A stretch of DNA of 64,000 nt from Lamellibrachia columna (lineage: Eukaryota > Annelida > Polychaeta > Sabellida > Siboglinidae). Shown here in pieces: positions 19,660 through 33,900 of this stretch (the first letter of the stretch is position 1; each line of letters starts with the position of its first letter). The stretch is taken from positions 1,335,001 to 1,399,000 of the forward strand of contig OY759268.1 of the NCBI GenBank assembly GCA_963662155.1, read 5' to 3'. The notes below the pieces were generated by a model that had not been told where the DNA came from, did no database searches, and worked only from the letters and a program-made list of their open reading frames with translations. The translations under genes were made by a program, and so were the position numbers.

Positions 19660-22600
19660 TTGCTCTATCTACACAACACTCACCCTACTTGGCTAGTCTA
19701 CTGCATCTACACAACAGCCACCCTACTTGGCTAGTCTACTGCATCTACACAACAACCACCCTACTTGGCTAGTCTACTGCATCTACACAACAACCACCCT
19801 ACTTGGCTAGTCTACTGCATCTACACAACAATCACCCTACTTGGCTAGTCTACTGCATCTACACAACAGCCACCCTACTTGGCTAGTCTACTGCATCTAC
19901 ACAACAACCACCCTACTTGGCTAGTCTACTGCATCTACACAACAGTCACCCTACTTGGTTAGTCTCCTGCATCTACACAACAGTCACCCTACTTGGCTAG
20001 TCTACTGCATCTACACAACAATCACCCTACTTGGCTAGTCTACTGCATCTACACAACAATCACCCTACTTGGCTAGTCTACTGCATCTACACAACAGTCA
20101 CCCTACTTGGCTAGTTTACTGCATCTACACAACAACCACCCTACTTGGCTAGTCTACTGCATCTACACAACAGTCACCCTACTTGGCTAGTCTACTGCAT
20201 CTACACAACAGTCACCCTACTTGGCTAGTCTACTGCATCTACACAACAATCACCCTACTTGGCTAGTCTACTGCATCTACACAACAGTCACCCTACTTGG
20301 CTAGTCTACTGCATCTACACAACAACCACCCTACTTGGCTAGTCTACTGCATCTACACAACAGTCACCCTACTTGGCTAGTCTACTGCATCTACACAACA
20401 GTCACCCTACTTGGTTAGTCTCCTGCATCTACACAACAGTCACCCTACTTGGCTAGTCTACTGCATCTACACAACAGCCACCCTACTTGGCTAGTCTACT
20501 GCATCTACACAACAGTCACCCTACTTGGCTAGTCTACTGCATCTACACGACAGCCACCCTACTTGGCTAGTCTACTGCATCTACACAACAGTCACCCTAC
20601 TTGGCTAGTCTACTGCATCTACACAACAACCACCCTACTTGGCTAGTCTACTGCATCTACACAACAGTCACCCTACTTGGCTAGTCTACTGCATCTACAC
20701 AACAGTCACCCTACTTGGCTAGTCTACTGCATCTACACAACAGTCACCCTACTTGGCTAGTCTACTGCATCTACACAACAGTCACCCTACTTGGCTAGTC
20801 TACTGCATCTACACAACAACCACCCTACTTGGCTAGTCTACTGCATCTACACAACAGTCACCCTACTTGGCTAGTCTACTGCATCTACACAACAGTCACC
20901 CTACTTGGCTAGTCTACTGCATCTACACAACAATCACCCTACTTGGCTAGTCTACTGCATCTACACAACAGTCACCCTACTTGGCTAGTCTACTGCATCT
21001 ACACAACAGCCACCCTACTTGGCTAGTCTACTGCATCTACACAACAGTCACCCTACTTGGCTAGTCTACTGCATCTACACAACAACCACCCTACTTGGCT
21101 AGTCTACTGCATCTACACAACAGTCACCCTACTTGGCTAGTCTACTGCATCTACACAACAGTCACCCTACTTGGCTAGTCTACTGCATCTACACAACAAC
21201 CACCCTACTTGGCTAGTCTACTGCATCTACACAACAACCACCCTACTTGGCTAGTCTACTGCATCTACACAACAGTCACCCTACTTGGCTAGTCTACTGC
21301 ATCTACACAACAGTCACCCTACTTGGCTAGTCTACTGCATCTACACAACAGCCACCCTACTTGGCTAGTCTACTGCATCTACACAACAGTCACCCTACTT
21401 GGCTAGTCTACTGCATCTACACAACAGTCACCCTACTTGGCTAGTCTACTGCATCTACACAACAGCCACCCTACTTGGCTAGTCTACTGCATCTACACAA
21501 CAGTCACCCTACTTGGCTAGTCTACTGCATCTACACAACAACCACCCTACTTGGCTAGTCTACTGCATCTACACAACAGTCACCCTACTTGGCTAGTCTA
21601 CTGCATCTACACAACAGTCACCCTACTTGGCTAGTCTACTGCATCTACACAACAGCCACCCTACTTGGCTAGTCTACTGCATCTACACAACAGTCACCCT
21701 ACTTGGCTAGTCTACTGCATCTCCACAACAGTCACCCTACTTGGCTAGTCTACTGCATCTACACAACAGCCACCCTACTTGGCTAGTCTACTGCATCTAC
21801 ACAACAGTCACCCTACTTGGCTAGTCTACTGCATCTACACAACAGTCACCCTACTTGGCTAGTCTACTGCATCTACACAACAGTCACCCTACTTGGCTAG
21901 TCTACTGCATCTACACAACAGTCACCCTACTTGGCTAGTCTACTGCATCTACACAACAACCACCCTACTTGGCTAGTCTACTGCATCTACACAACAGTCA
22001 CCCTACTTGGCTAGTCTACTGCATCTACACAACAGTCACCCTACTTGGCTAGTCTACTGCATCTACACAACAGTCACCCTACTTGGCTAGTCTACTGCAT
22101 CTACACAACAGTCACCCTACTTGGCTAGTCTACTGCATCTACACAACAATCACCCTACTTGGCTAGTCTACTGCATCTACACAACAGCCACCCTACTTGG
22201 CTAGTCTACTGCATCTACACAACAACCACCCTACTTGGCTAGTCTACTGCATCTACACAACAACCACCCTACTTGGCTAGTCTACTGCATCTACACAACA
22301 ACCACCCTACTTGGCTAGTCTACTGCATCTACACAACAGTCACCCTACTTGGCTAGTCTACTGCATCTACACAACAGTCACCCTACTTGGCTAGTCTACT
22401 GCATCTACACAACAGTCACCCTACTTGGCTAGTCTACTGCATCTACACAACAGTCACCCTACTTGGCTAGTCTACTGCATCTACACAACAGTCACCCTAC
22501 TTGGCTAGTCTACTGCATCTACACAACAGTCACCCTACTTGGCTAGTCTACTGCATCTACACAACAGTCACCCTACTTGGCTAGTCTACTGCATCTACAC

Positions 22601-24112
22601 AACAATCACCCTACTTGGCTAGTCTACTGCATCTACACAACAGCCACCCTACTTGGCTAGTCTACTGCATCTACACAACAATCACCCTACTTGGCTAGTC
22701 TACTGCATCTACACAACAACCACCCTACTTGGCTAGTCTACTGTATCTACACAACAACCACCCTACTTGGTTAGTCTCCCCCATCAACACAACAATCACC
22801 CTACTTGGTTAGTCTCCTGCATCTACACAACAATCACCCTACTTGGTTAGTCTCCTGTATCTACACAACAACCACCCTACTTGGCTAGTCTCCCCCATCA
22901 ACACAACAATCACCCTACTTGGTTAGTCTCCTGCATCTACACAACAATCACCCTACTTGGTTAGTCTCCTGTATCTACACAACAACCACCCTACTTGGCT
23001 AGTCTCCCCCATCAACACAACAATCACCCTACTTGGTTAGTCTCCTGCATCTACACAACAATCACCCTACTTGGTTAGTCTCCTGTATCTACACAACAAC
23101 CACCCTACTTGACTAGTCTCCCCCATCAACACAATAATCACCCTACTTGGTTAGTCTCCCCCATCTACACAACAACCACCCTACTTGGCTAGTCTCCCCC
23201 ATCAACACAACAACCACCCTACTTGGTTAGTCTCCCCATCTACACAACAACCACCCTACTTGGTTAGTCTCCTCCATCTACACAACCACCCTACTTGGTT
23301 AGTCTCCTCCATCTACACAACAACCACCCTACTTGATTAGTCTCCTCCATCTATACAACAACCACCCTACTTGGTTAGTCTCCTCCATCTACACAACAAC
23401 CACCCTACTTGGTTAGTTTCCCCCATCTACACAACAACCACCCTACTTGGTTAGTCTCCTCCATCTACACAACAATCACCCTACTTGGCTAGTCTCCTGT
23501 ATCTACACAACAATCACCCTACTTGGCTAGTCTCCTGTATCTACACAACAACCACCCTACTTGGTTAGTCTCCCCCATCTACACAACAACCACCCTACTT
23601 GGTTAGTCTCCCCATCTACACAACAACCACCCTACTTGGTTAGTCTCCTCCATCTACACAACAACCACCCTACATGGCTAGTCTCCCCCATCAACACAAC
23701 AACCACCCGACTTGGCTAGTCTACTGCATCTACACAACAACCACCCTACTTGGTTAGTCTCCTCCATCTACACAACAACCACCCTACATGGCTAGTCTCC
23801 CCCATCAACACAACAATCACCCTACTTGGTTAGTCTCCTGTATCTACACAACAACCACCCTACTTGGCTAGTCTACTGCATCTACACAACAATCACCCTA
23901 ATTGGCTAGTCTACTGCATCTACACAACAACCACCCTACTTGGTTAGTCTCCTCCATCTACACAACAACCACCCTACTTGGCTAGTCTCCCCCATCAACA
24001 CAACAATCACCCTACTTGGTTAGTCTCCTGTATCTACACAACAACCACCCTACTTGGTTACTCTCCCCCATCTACACAACAACCACCCTACTTGGCTAGT
24101 CTCCTGCATGTT
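19660..24112 (+). repeat. minisatellite F, 38-bp unit, about 117 copies
   Basis: The unit reads CTAGTCTACTGCATCTACAC then AACAGTCACCCTACTTGG. The middle (19.9-22.7 kb) is very homogeneous, with AGTCACC, AACCACC and AATCACC variants interspersed. The right edge (22.75-24.1 kb) is more diverged, with CTCCCCCATCAAC and CTCCTGTAT forms arranged in a local three-unit pattern. It lies in the M1AP intron between exons at 41670 and 19429. Confidence 0.95.
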
Positions 24113-24460
24113 TCAAATATCCCTAGGCAGCTCAGATCATCAATTTCACAAACTGATGATCTGGCCAACTTAACTTGGCCAAACGTGCTTTCTCTGTCGC
24201 TGTGCCTAGGGTCTGGAATGAACTAGGGTCTGGAATGAACTCTCCATCACTTTGAAAACATCTGAAACTACAGCCATTTAAAAAAAACTCAGATATGTCA
24301 CATATTTATTCCAAACTGCATTTCCACCGTTTTGATAATGGCTTTTGCAAGTCCCAGTTCATGATTATGCTTAATGATTTTGTTTTGTTGCGCTTCTGAG
24401 CTCAGGTTCCTGAGGATATGGGCGCCATAGAAGTGAATTATTATTATTATGAGTCGCGTC
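24113..24460 (+). mobile_element. 3' end of a LINE
   Basis: Reads RQLRSS, then a SVAVPRVWNEL-like segment and ITLKTSETTAIFKKN, typical of a LINE RT C-terminus. A 17-bp piece (CTAGGGTCTGGAATGAA) is duplicated in tandem and breaks the frame at about 24205-24240. The 3' tail is GCGCCATAGAAGTGAATTA followed by TTATTATTAT. Confidence 0.6.
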
Positions 24461-24499
24461 ATGGACTTTTCTGCAGTGGCTCATGAGAGATGGAGTCCA

Positions 24500-24910
24500 C
24501 AGCTGGGGTGCGATAGCATACCGGTTAGAAGGCCGTGGGGTGCGATAGCATACCGGTTAGAAGGCCGTGGGGTGCGATAGCATACCGGTTAGAAGGCCGT
24601 GGGGTGCGATAGCATACCGGTTAGAAGGCTGGACTCTCAATCGAGAGAACCCAGTTTCAAATCCTACTGCGGTCGCTTCGAACCTTTGACAAGTTTGATC
24701 ACCCCATGTTGCCACAGTTCACTCACTCAGTATAAATGAGTACCTGGCAATACAGACAGTGGTGGATATGTGAACGCAATTGCAGCGTGGCTGAATGCTT
24801 CCCAGAGAAGTTGAGATGGCCTTGGAATGAACAGGTCTGCCAGGGGGTGAAGCGTAAAGCGCTTTGATCAGTCCTATGGACTGGATACCGTGCTATATAA
24901 GAACTTACCT
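24500..24910 (+). mobile_element. tRNA-derived SINE with tandemly repeated head
   Basis: The tRNA-like head reads GGGGTGCGATAGCATACCGG, TTAGAAGG, then CTCTCAATCGAGAG and a B-box-like CAGTTTCAAATCC. The first 33 bp of the head occurs four times in tandem at 24506-24637. The body contains GTGGCTGAATGCTTCCCAGA, also present in the SINE at 63140. The 3' tail GTGCTATATAAGAACTT resembles the LINE tail at 1-180, suggesting a LINE partner. Confidence 0.75.
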
Positions 24911-24982
24911 TTACAGCAGGTTACACATTTACCCCATGTGGGATATTTTACTTCCCCTGGCAGACACCAGGTAGAAGGGACC

Positions 24983-27900
24983 AACGTTCTACCACACAGC
25001 CACAACCTGTCCCCTCTACCAGCAGTCCAATGTTCTACAACACAGCCACAACCTGTCCCCTCTACCAGCAGTCCAATGTTCTACAACACAGCCACAACCT
25101 GTCCCCTCTACCAGCAGTCCAATGTTCTACCACACAGCCACAACCTGTCCCCTCTACCAGCAGTCCAATGTTCTACCACACAGCCACAACCTGTCCCCTC
25201 TACCAGCAGTCCAATGTTCTACCACACAGCCACAACCTGTCCCCTCTACAAGCAGTCCAATGTTCTACCACACAGCCACAACCTGTCCCCTCTACCAGCA
25301 GTCCAATGTTCTACCACACAGCCACAACCTGTCCCCTCTACCAGCAGTCCAATGTTCTACCACACAGCCACAACCTGTCCCCTCTACCAGCAGCCCAATG
25401 TTCTACAACACAGCCACAACCTGTCCCCTCTACCAGCAGTCCAATGTTCTACCACACAGCCACAACTTGTCCCCTCTACCAGCAGTCCAATGTTCTACCA
25501 CACAGCCACAACCTGTCCCCTCTACCAGCAGTCCAATGTTCTACAACACAGCCACAACCTGTCCCCTCTACCAGCAGTCCAATGTTCTACCACACAGCCA
25601 CAATCTGTCCCCTCTACCAGCAGTCCAATGTTCTACCACACAGCCACCACCTGTCCCCTCGACCAGCAGTCCAATGTTCTACCACACAGCCACATGTCCC
25701 CTCTACCAGCAGTCCAATGTTCTACCACACAGCCACAACCTGTCCCCTCTACGAGCAGTCCAATGTTCTACCACACAGCCACAACATGTCCCCTGTACCA
25801 GCAGTCCAATGTTCTACCACACAGCCACAACCTGTCCCCTCTACCAGCAGTCCAATGTTCTACCACACAGCCACATTATGTCCCCTCTACCAGCAGTCCA
25901 ATGTTCTACCACACAGCCACATTATGTCCCCTCGACCAGCAGCCCAATGTTCTACCACACAGCCACAACCTGTCCCCTCGACCAGCAGTCCAATGTTCTA
26001 CCACACAGCCACATTATGTCCCCTCGACCAGCAGTCCAATGTTCTACCACACAGCCACAACCTGTCCCCTCGACCAGCAGTCCAATGTTCTACCACACAG
26101 CCACATTATGTCCCCTCTACCAGCAGTCCAATGTTCTACCACACAGCCACAACCTGTCCCCTCTACAAACAGTCCAATGTTCTACCACACAGCCACAACC
26201 TGTCCCCTCGACCAGCAGTCCAATGTTCTACCACACAGCCACAACTTGTCCCCTCGACCAGCAGTCCAATGTTCTACAACACAGCCACAACCTGTCCCCT
26301 CGACCAGCAGTCCAATGTTCTACCACACAACCACAACCTGTCCCCTCTACCAGCAGTCCAATGTTCTACCACACAGCCACAACCTGTCCCCTCGACCAGC
26401 AGTCCAATGTTCTACCACACAGCCACCACCTGTCCCCTCGACCAGCAGTCCAATGTTCTACCACACAGCCACAACATGTCCCCTCTACCAGCAGTCCAAT
26501 GTTCTACCACACAGCCACAACCTGTCCCCTCTACGAGCAGTCCAATGTTCTACCACACAGCCACAACATGTCCCCTCGACCAGCAGCCCAATGTTCTACC
26601 ACACAGCCACAACCTGTCCCCTCGACCAGCAGTCCAATGTTCTACCACACAGCCACAACATGTCCCCTCGACCAGCAGCCCAATGTTCTACCACACAGCC
26701 ACAACCTGTCCCCTCGACCAGCAGTCCAATGTTCTACCACACAGCCACAACCTGTCCCCTCTACCAGCAGTCCAATGTTCTACCACACAGCCACAACCTG
26801 TCCCCTCTACCAACAGTCCAATGTTCTACCACACAGCCACAACCTGTCCCCTCGACCAGCAGTCCAATGTTCTACCACACAGCCACAACCTGTCCCCTCT
26901 ACCAGCAGCCCAATTTTCTACCACACAGCCACAACCTGTCCCCTCTACCAGCAGCCCAATGTTCTACCACACAGCCACAACCTGTCCCCTCGACCAGCAG
27001 CCCAATGTTCTACCACACAGCCACAACCTGTCCCCTCGACCAGCAGTCCAATGTTCTACCACACAGCCACAACCTGTCCCCTCTACCAGCAGTCCAATGT
27101 TCTACCACACAGCCACAACCTGTCCCCTCTACCAGCAGTCCAATGTTGTACCACACAGCCACAACCTGTCCCCTCTACCAGCAGTCCAATGTTCTACCAC
27201 ACAACCACAACCTGTCCCCTCTACCAGCAGTCCAATGTTCTACCACACAGCCACAACCTGTCCCCTCTACCAGCAATCCAATGTTCTACAACACAACCAC
27301 AACCTGTCCCCTCTACCAGCAGCCCAATGTTCTACCACACAACCACAACCTGTCCCCTCTACCAGCAGTCCAATGTTCTACCACACAGCCACAACCTGTC
27401 CCCTCTACCAGCAGTCCAATGTTCTACCACACAACCACAACCTGTCCCCTCTACCAGCAGTCCAATGTTCTACCACACAGCCACAACCTGTCCCCTCTAC
27501 CAGCAATCCAATGTTCTACCACACAGCCACAACCTGTCCCCTCTACCAGCAGCCCAATGTTCTACCACACAGCCACAACCTGTCCCCTCTACCAGCAGTC
27601 CAATGTTCTACCACACAGCCACAACCTGTCCCCTCTACCAGCAGTCCAATGTTCTACCACACAGCCACAACCTGTCCCCTCTACCAGCAGTCCAATGTTC
27701 TACCACACAGCCACAACCTGTCCCCTCTACCAGTAGTCCAATGTTCTACCACACAGCAACAACCTGTCCCCTCTACCAGCAGTCCAATGTTCTACAACAC
27801 AGCCACAACCTGTCCCCTCTACCAGCAGTCCAATGTTCTACCACACAGCCACAACCTGTCCTCTCTACAAGCAGTCCAATGTTCTACCACACAGCCACAA

Positions 27901-30900
27901 CCTGTCCCCTCGACCAGCAATCCAATGTTCTACAACACAACCACAACCTGTCCCCTCGACCAGCAGTCCAATGTTCTACCACACAACCACAACCTGTCCC
28001 CTCTACCAGCAGTCCAATGTTCTACCACACAGCCACAACCTGTCCCCTCTACCAGCAGTCCAATGTTCTACCACACAGCCACAACCTGTCCCCTCTACCA
28101 GCAGTCCAATGTTCTACCACACAGCCACAACCTGTCCCCTCGACCAGCAGTCCAATGTTCTACCACACAGCCACAACCTGCCCCCTCGACCAGCAATCCA
28201 ATGTTCTACCACACAGCCACAACCTGTCCCCTCTACCAGCAGTCCAATGTTCTACCACACAGCCACAACCTGTCCCCTCTACCAGCAGTCCAATGTTCCA
28301 CCACACAACCACAACCTGTCCCCTCTACCAGCAATCCAATGTTCTACAACACAGCCACAACCTGTCCCCTCTACCAGCAGTCCAATGTTCTACTGCACAG
28401 CCACAACCTGTCCCCTCGACCAGCAGTCCAATGTTCTACCACACAGCCACAACCTGTCCCCTCTACCAGCAGCCCAATGTTCTACCACACAGCCACAACC
28501 TGTCCCCTCGACCAGCAGTCCAATGTTCTACCACACAGCCACGACCTGTCCCCTCTACCAGCAATCCAATGTTCTACAACACAACCACAACCTGTCCCCT
28601 CTACCAGCAGTCCAATGTTCTACTGCACAGCCACAACCTGTCCCCTCGACCAGGAGTCCAATGTTCTACCAAACAGCCACGACCTGTCCCCTCTACCAGC
28701 AATCCAATGTTCTACAACACAGCCACAACCTGTCCCCTCTACCAGCAGTCCAATGTTCTACTGCACAGCCACAACCTGTCCCCTCGACCAGCAGTCCAAT
28801 GTTCTACCACACAGCCACAACCTGTCCCCTCTACCAGCAGCCCAATGTTCTACCACACAGCCACAACCTGTCCCCTCGACCAGCAGTCCAATGTTCTACC
28901 ACACAGCCACGACCTGTCCCCTCTACCAGCAATCCAATGTTCTACAACACAACCACAACCTGTCCCCTCTACCAGCAGTCCAATGTTCTACCACACAGCC
29001 ACAACCTGTCCCCTCTACCAGCAGTCCAATGTTCCACGACACAACCACAACCTGTCCCCTCTACCAGCAATCCAATGTTCTGCAACACAACCACAACCTG
29101 TCCCCTCTACCAGCAGTCCAATGTTCTACAACACAGCCACAACCTGTCCCCTCTACCAGCAGTCCAATGTTCTACCACACAGCCACAACCTGTCCCCTCT
29201 ACCAACAGTCCAATGTTCTACCACACAGCCACAATCTGTCCCCTCGACCAGCAGTCCAATGTTCTACCACACAGCCACCACCTGTCCCCTCTACCAGCAG
29301 TCCAATGTTCCACCACACAGCCACAACCTGTCCCCTCTACCAGCAGTCCAATGTTCTACTGCACAGCCACAACCTGTCCCCTCTACCAGCAGCCCAATGT
29401 TCTACCACACAGCCACCACCTGTCCCCTCTACCAGCAGTCCAATGTTCTACCACACAGCCACAACCTGTCCCCTCTACCAGCAGTCCAATGTTCTACCAC
29501 ACAGCCACAACCTGTCCCCTCTACCAGCAGCCAAATGTTCTGCCACACAGCCACAACCTGTCCCCTCGACCAGCAGTCCAATGTTCTACTGCACAGCCAC
29601 AACCTGTCCCCTCTACCAGCAGCCCAATGTTCTACCACACAGCCACCACCTGTCCCCTCTACCAGCAGCCCAATGTTCTGCCACACAGCCACAACCTGTC
29701 CCCTCTACCAGCAGTCCAATGTTCTACTGCACAGTCACAACCTGTCCCCTCTACCAGCAGTCCAATGTTCTACCACACAGCCACCACCTGTCCCCTCTAC
29801 CAGCAGTCCAATGTTCTACCACACAGCCACAACCTGTCCCCTCTACCAGCAGTCCAATGTTCTACCACACAGCCACAACCTGTCCCCTCTACCAGCAGCC
29901 CAATGTTCTGCCACACAGCCACAACCTGTCCCCTCGACCAGCAGTCCAATGTTCTACTGCACAGCCACAACCTGTCCCCTCTACCAGCAGCCCAATGTTC
30001 TACGACATAGCCACAACCTGTCCCCTCTACCAGCAGTCCAATGTTCTACTGCACAGCCACAACCTGTCCCCTCTACCAGCAGCCCAATGTTCTACCACAC
30101 AGCCACAACCTGTCCCCTCTACAAGCAGTCCAATGTTCTACCACACAGCCACAACTTGTCCCCTCTACCAGCAATCCAATGTTCTACCACACAGCTACAA
30201 CCTGTCCCCTCTACCAGCAGTCCAATGTTCTATCTCACAGCCACAACCTGTCCCCTCTACCAGCAGTCCAATGTTCTACCACACAGCCACAACCTGTCCC
30301 CTCTACCAGCAATCCAATGTTCTACCACACAGCCACAACCTGTCCCCTCTACCAGCAGTCCAATGTTCTACCACACAACCACAACCTGTGCCCTCTACCA
30401 GCAGTCCAATGTTCTACCACACAGCCACAACCTGTCCCCTCTACCAGCAGTCCAATGTTCTACAACACAGCCACAACCTGTCCCCTCTACCAGCAGTCCA
30501 ATGTTCTACCACACAGCCACAACCTGTCCTCTCTACAAGCAGTCCAATGTTCTACCACACAGCCACAACCTGTCCCCTCGACCAGCAATCCAATGTTCTA
30601 CAACACAACCACAACCTGTCCCCTCGACCAGCAGTCCAATGTTCTACCACACAACCACAACCTGTCCCCTCTACCAGCAGTCCAATGTTCTACCACACAG
30701 CCACAACCTGTCCCCTCTACCAGCAGTCCAATGTTCTACCACACAGCCACAACCTGTCCCCTCTACCAGCAGTCCAATGTTCTACCACACAGCCACAACC
30801 TGTCCCCTCGACCAGCAGTCCAATGTTCTACCACACAGCCACAACCTGCCCCCTCGACCAGCAATCCAATGTTCTACCACACAGCCACAACCTGTCCCCT

Positions 30901-33900
30901 CTACCAGCAGTCCAATGTTCTACCACACAGCCACAACCTGTCCCCTCTACCAGCAGTCCAATGTTCCACCACACAACCACAACCTGTCCCCTCTACCAGC
31001 AATCCAATGTTCTACAACACAGCCACAACCTGTCCCCTCTACCAGCAGTCCAATGTTCTACTGCACAGCCACAACCTGTCCCCTCGACCAGCAGTCCAAT
31101 GTTCTACCACACAGCCACAACCTGTCCCCTCTACCAGCAGCCCAATGTTCTACCACACAGCCACAACCTGTCCCCTCGACCAGCAGTCCAATGTTCTACC
31201 ACACAGCCACGACCTGTCCCCTCTACCAGCAATCCAATGTTCTACAACACAACCACAACCTGTCCCCTCTACCAGCAGTCCAATGTTCTACTGCACAGCC
31301 ACAACCTGTCCCCTCGACCAGGAGTCCAATGTTCTACCAAACAGCCACGACCTGTCCCCTCTACCAGTAATCCAATGTTCTACAACACAGCCACAACCTG
31401 TCCCCTCTACCAGCAGTCCAATGTTCTACTGCACAGCCACAACCTGTCCCCTCGACCAGCAGTCCAATGTTCTACCACACAGCCACAACCTGTCCCCTCT
31501 ACCAGCAGCCCAATGTTCTACCACACAGCCACAACCTGTCCCCTCGACCAGCAGTCCAATGTTCTACCACACAGCCACGACCTGTCCCCTCTACCAGCAA
31601 TCCAATGTTCTACAACACAACCACAACCTGTCCCCTCTAACAGCAGTCCAATGTTCTACCACACAGCCACAACCTGTCCCCTCTACCAGCAGTCCAATGT
31701 TCCACGACACAACCACAACCTGTCCCCTCTACCAGCAATCCAATGTTCTGCAACACAACCACAACCTGTCCCCTCTACCAGCAGTCCAATGTTCTACAAC
31801 ACAGCCACAACCTGTCCCCTCTACCAGCAGTCCAATGTTCTACCACACAGCCACAACCTGTCCCCTCTACCAACAGTCCAATGTTCTACCACACAGCCAC
31901 AACCTGTCCCCTCGACCAGCAGTCCAATGTTCTACCACACAGCCACCACCTGTCCCCTCTACCAGCAGTCCAATGTTCCACCACACAGCCACAACCTGTC
32001 CCCTCTACCAGCAGTCCAATGTTCTACTGCACAGCCACAACCTGTCCCCTCTACCAGCAGCCCAATGTTCTACCACACAGCCACCACCTGTCCCCTCTAC
32101 CAGCAGTCCAATGTTCTACCACACAGCCACAACCTGTCCCCTCTACCAGCAGTCCAATGTTCTACCACACAGCCACAACCTGTCCCCTCTACCAGCAGCC
32201 CAATGTTCTGCCACACAGCCACAACCTGTCCCCTCGACCAGCAGTCCAATGTTCTACTGCACAGCCACAACCTGTCCCCTCTACCAGCAGCCCAATGTTC
32301 TACGACATAGCCACAACCTGTCCCCTCTACCAGCAGTCCAATGTTCTACTGCACAGCCACAACCTGTCCCCTCTACCAGCAGCCCAATGTTCTACCACAC
32401 AGCCACAACCTGTCCCCTCTACAAGCAGTCCAATGTTCTACCACACAGCCACAACTTGTCCCCTCTACCAGCAATCCAATGTTCTACCACACAGCTACAA
32501 CCTGTCCCCTCTACCAGCAGTCCAATGTTCTATCTCACAGCCACAACCTGTCCCCTCTACCAGCAGTCCAATGTTCTACCACACAGCCACAACCTGTCCC
32601 CTCTACCAGCAATCCAATGTTCTACCACACAGCCACAACCTGTCCCCTCTACCAGCAGTCCAATGTTCTACCACACAACCACAACCTGTGCCCTCTACCA
32701 GCAGTCCAATGTTCTACCACACAGCCACAACCTGTCCCCTCTACCAGCAGTCCAATGTTCTACTGCACAGCCACAACCTGTCCCCTCTACCAGCAGCCCA
32801 ATGTTCTACGACATAGCCACAACCTGTCCCCTCTACCAGCAGTCCAATGTTCTACTGCACAGCCACAACCTGTCCCCTCTACCAGCAGCCCAATGTTCTA
32901 CCACACAACCACAACCTGTCCCCTCTACCAGCAGTCCAATGTTCTACTGCACAGCCACAACCTGTCCCCTCTACCAGCAGCCCAATGTTCTACAACACAG
33001 CCACAACCTGTCCCCTCTACCAGCAGCCCAATGTTCCACCACACAGCCACAACCTGTCCCCTCTACCAGCAGTCCAATGTTCTACTGCACAGCCACAACC
33101 TGTCCCCTCTACCAGCAGCCCAATGTTCTACAACACAGCCACAACCTGTCCCCTCTACCAGCAGCCCAATGTTCTACAACACAGCCACAACCTGTCCCCT
33201 CTACAAGCAGTCCAATGTTCTACCACACAGCCACAACCTGTCCCCTCTACCAGCAGTCCAATGTTCTACTGCACAGCCACAACCTGTCCCCTCTACCAGC
33301 AGTCCAATGTTCTACCACACAGCCACAACCTGTCCCCTCTACCAGCAGTCCAATGTTCTACCACACAGCCACAACCTGTCCCCTCTACCAGCAGCCCAAT
33401 GTTCTACCACACAGCCACAACCTGTCCCCTCTACCAGCAGTCCAATGTTCTACCACACAGCCACAACCTGTCCCCTCTACCAGCAGTCCAATGTTCTACC
33501 ACACAGCCACAACCTGTCCCCTCTACCAGCAGTCCAATGTTCTACCACACAGCCACAACCTGTCCCCTCTACCAGTAGTCCAATGTTCTACCACACAGCA
33601 ACAACCTGTCCCCTCTACCAGCAGTCCAATGTTCTACAACACAGCCACAACCTGTCCCCTCTACCAGCAGTCCAATGTTCTACCACACAGCCACAACCTG
33701 TCCTCTCTACAAGCAGTCCAATGTTCTACCACACAGCCACAACCTGTCCCCTCGACCAGCAATCCAATGTTCTACAACACAACCACAACCTGTCCCCTCG
33801 ACCAGCAGTCCAATGTTCTACCACACAACCACAACCTGTCCCCTCTACCAGCAGTCCAATGTTCTACCACACAGCCACAACCTGTCCCCTCTACCAGCAG

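Noticed and set aside
24509..24670. True tRNA gene
   Set aside because: The head is tRNA-like but the acceptor stem does not pair and a SINE body and tail follow; the same holds at 63140.
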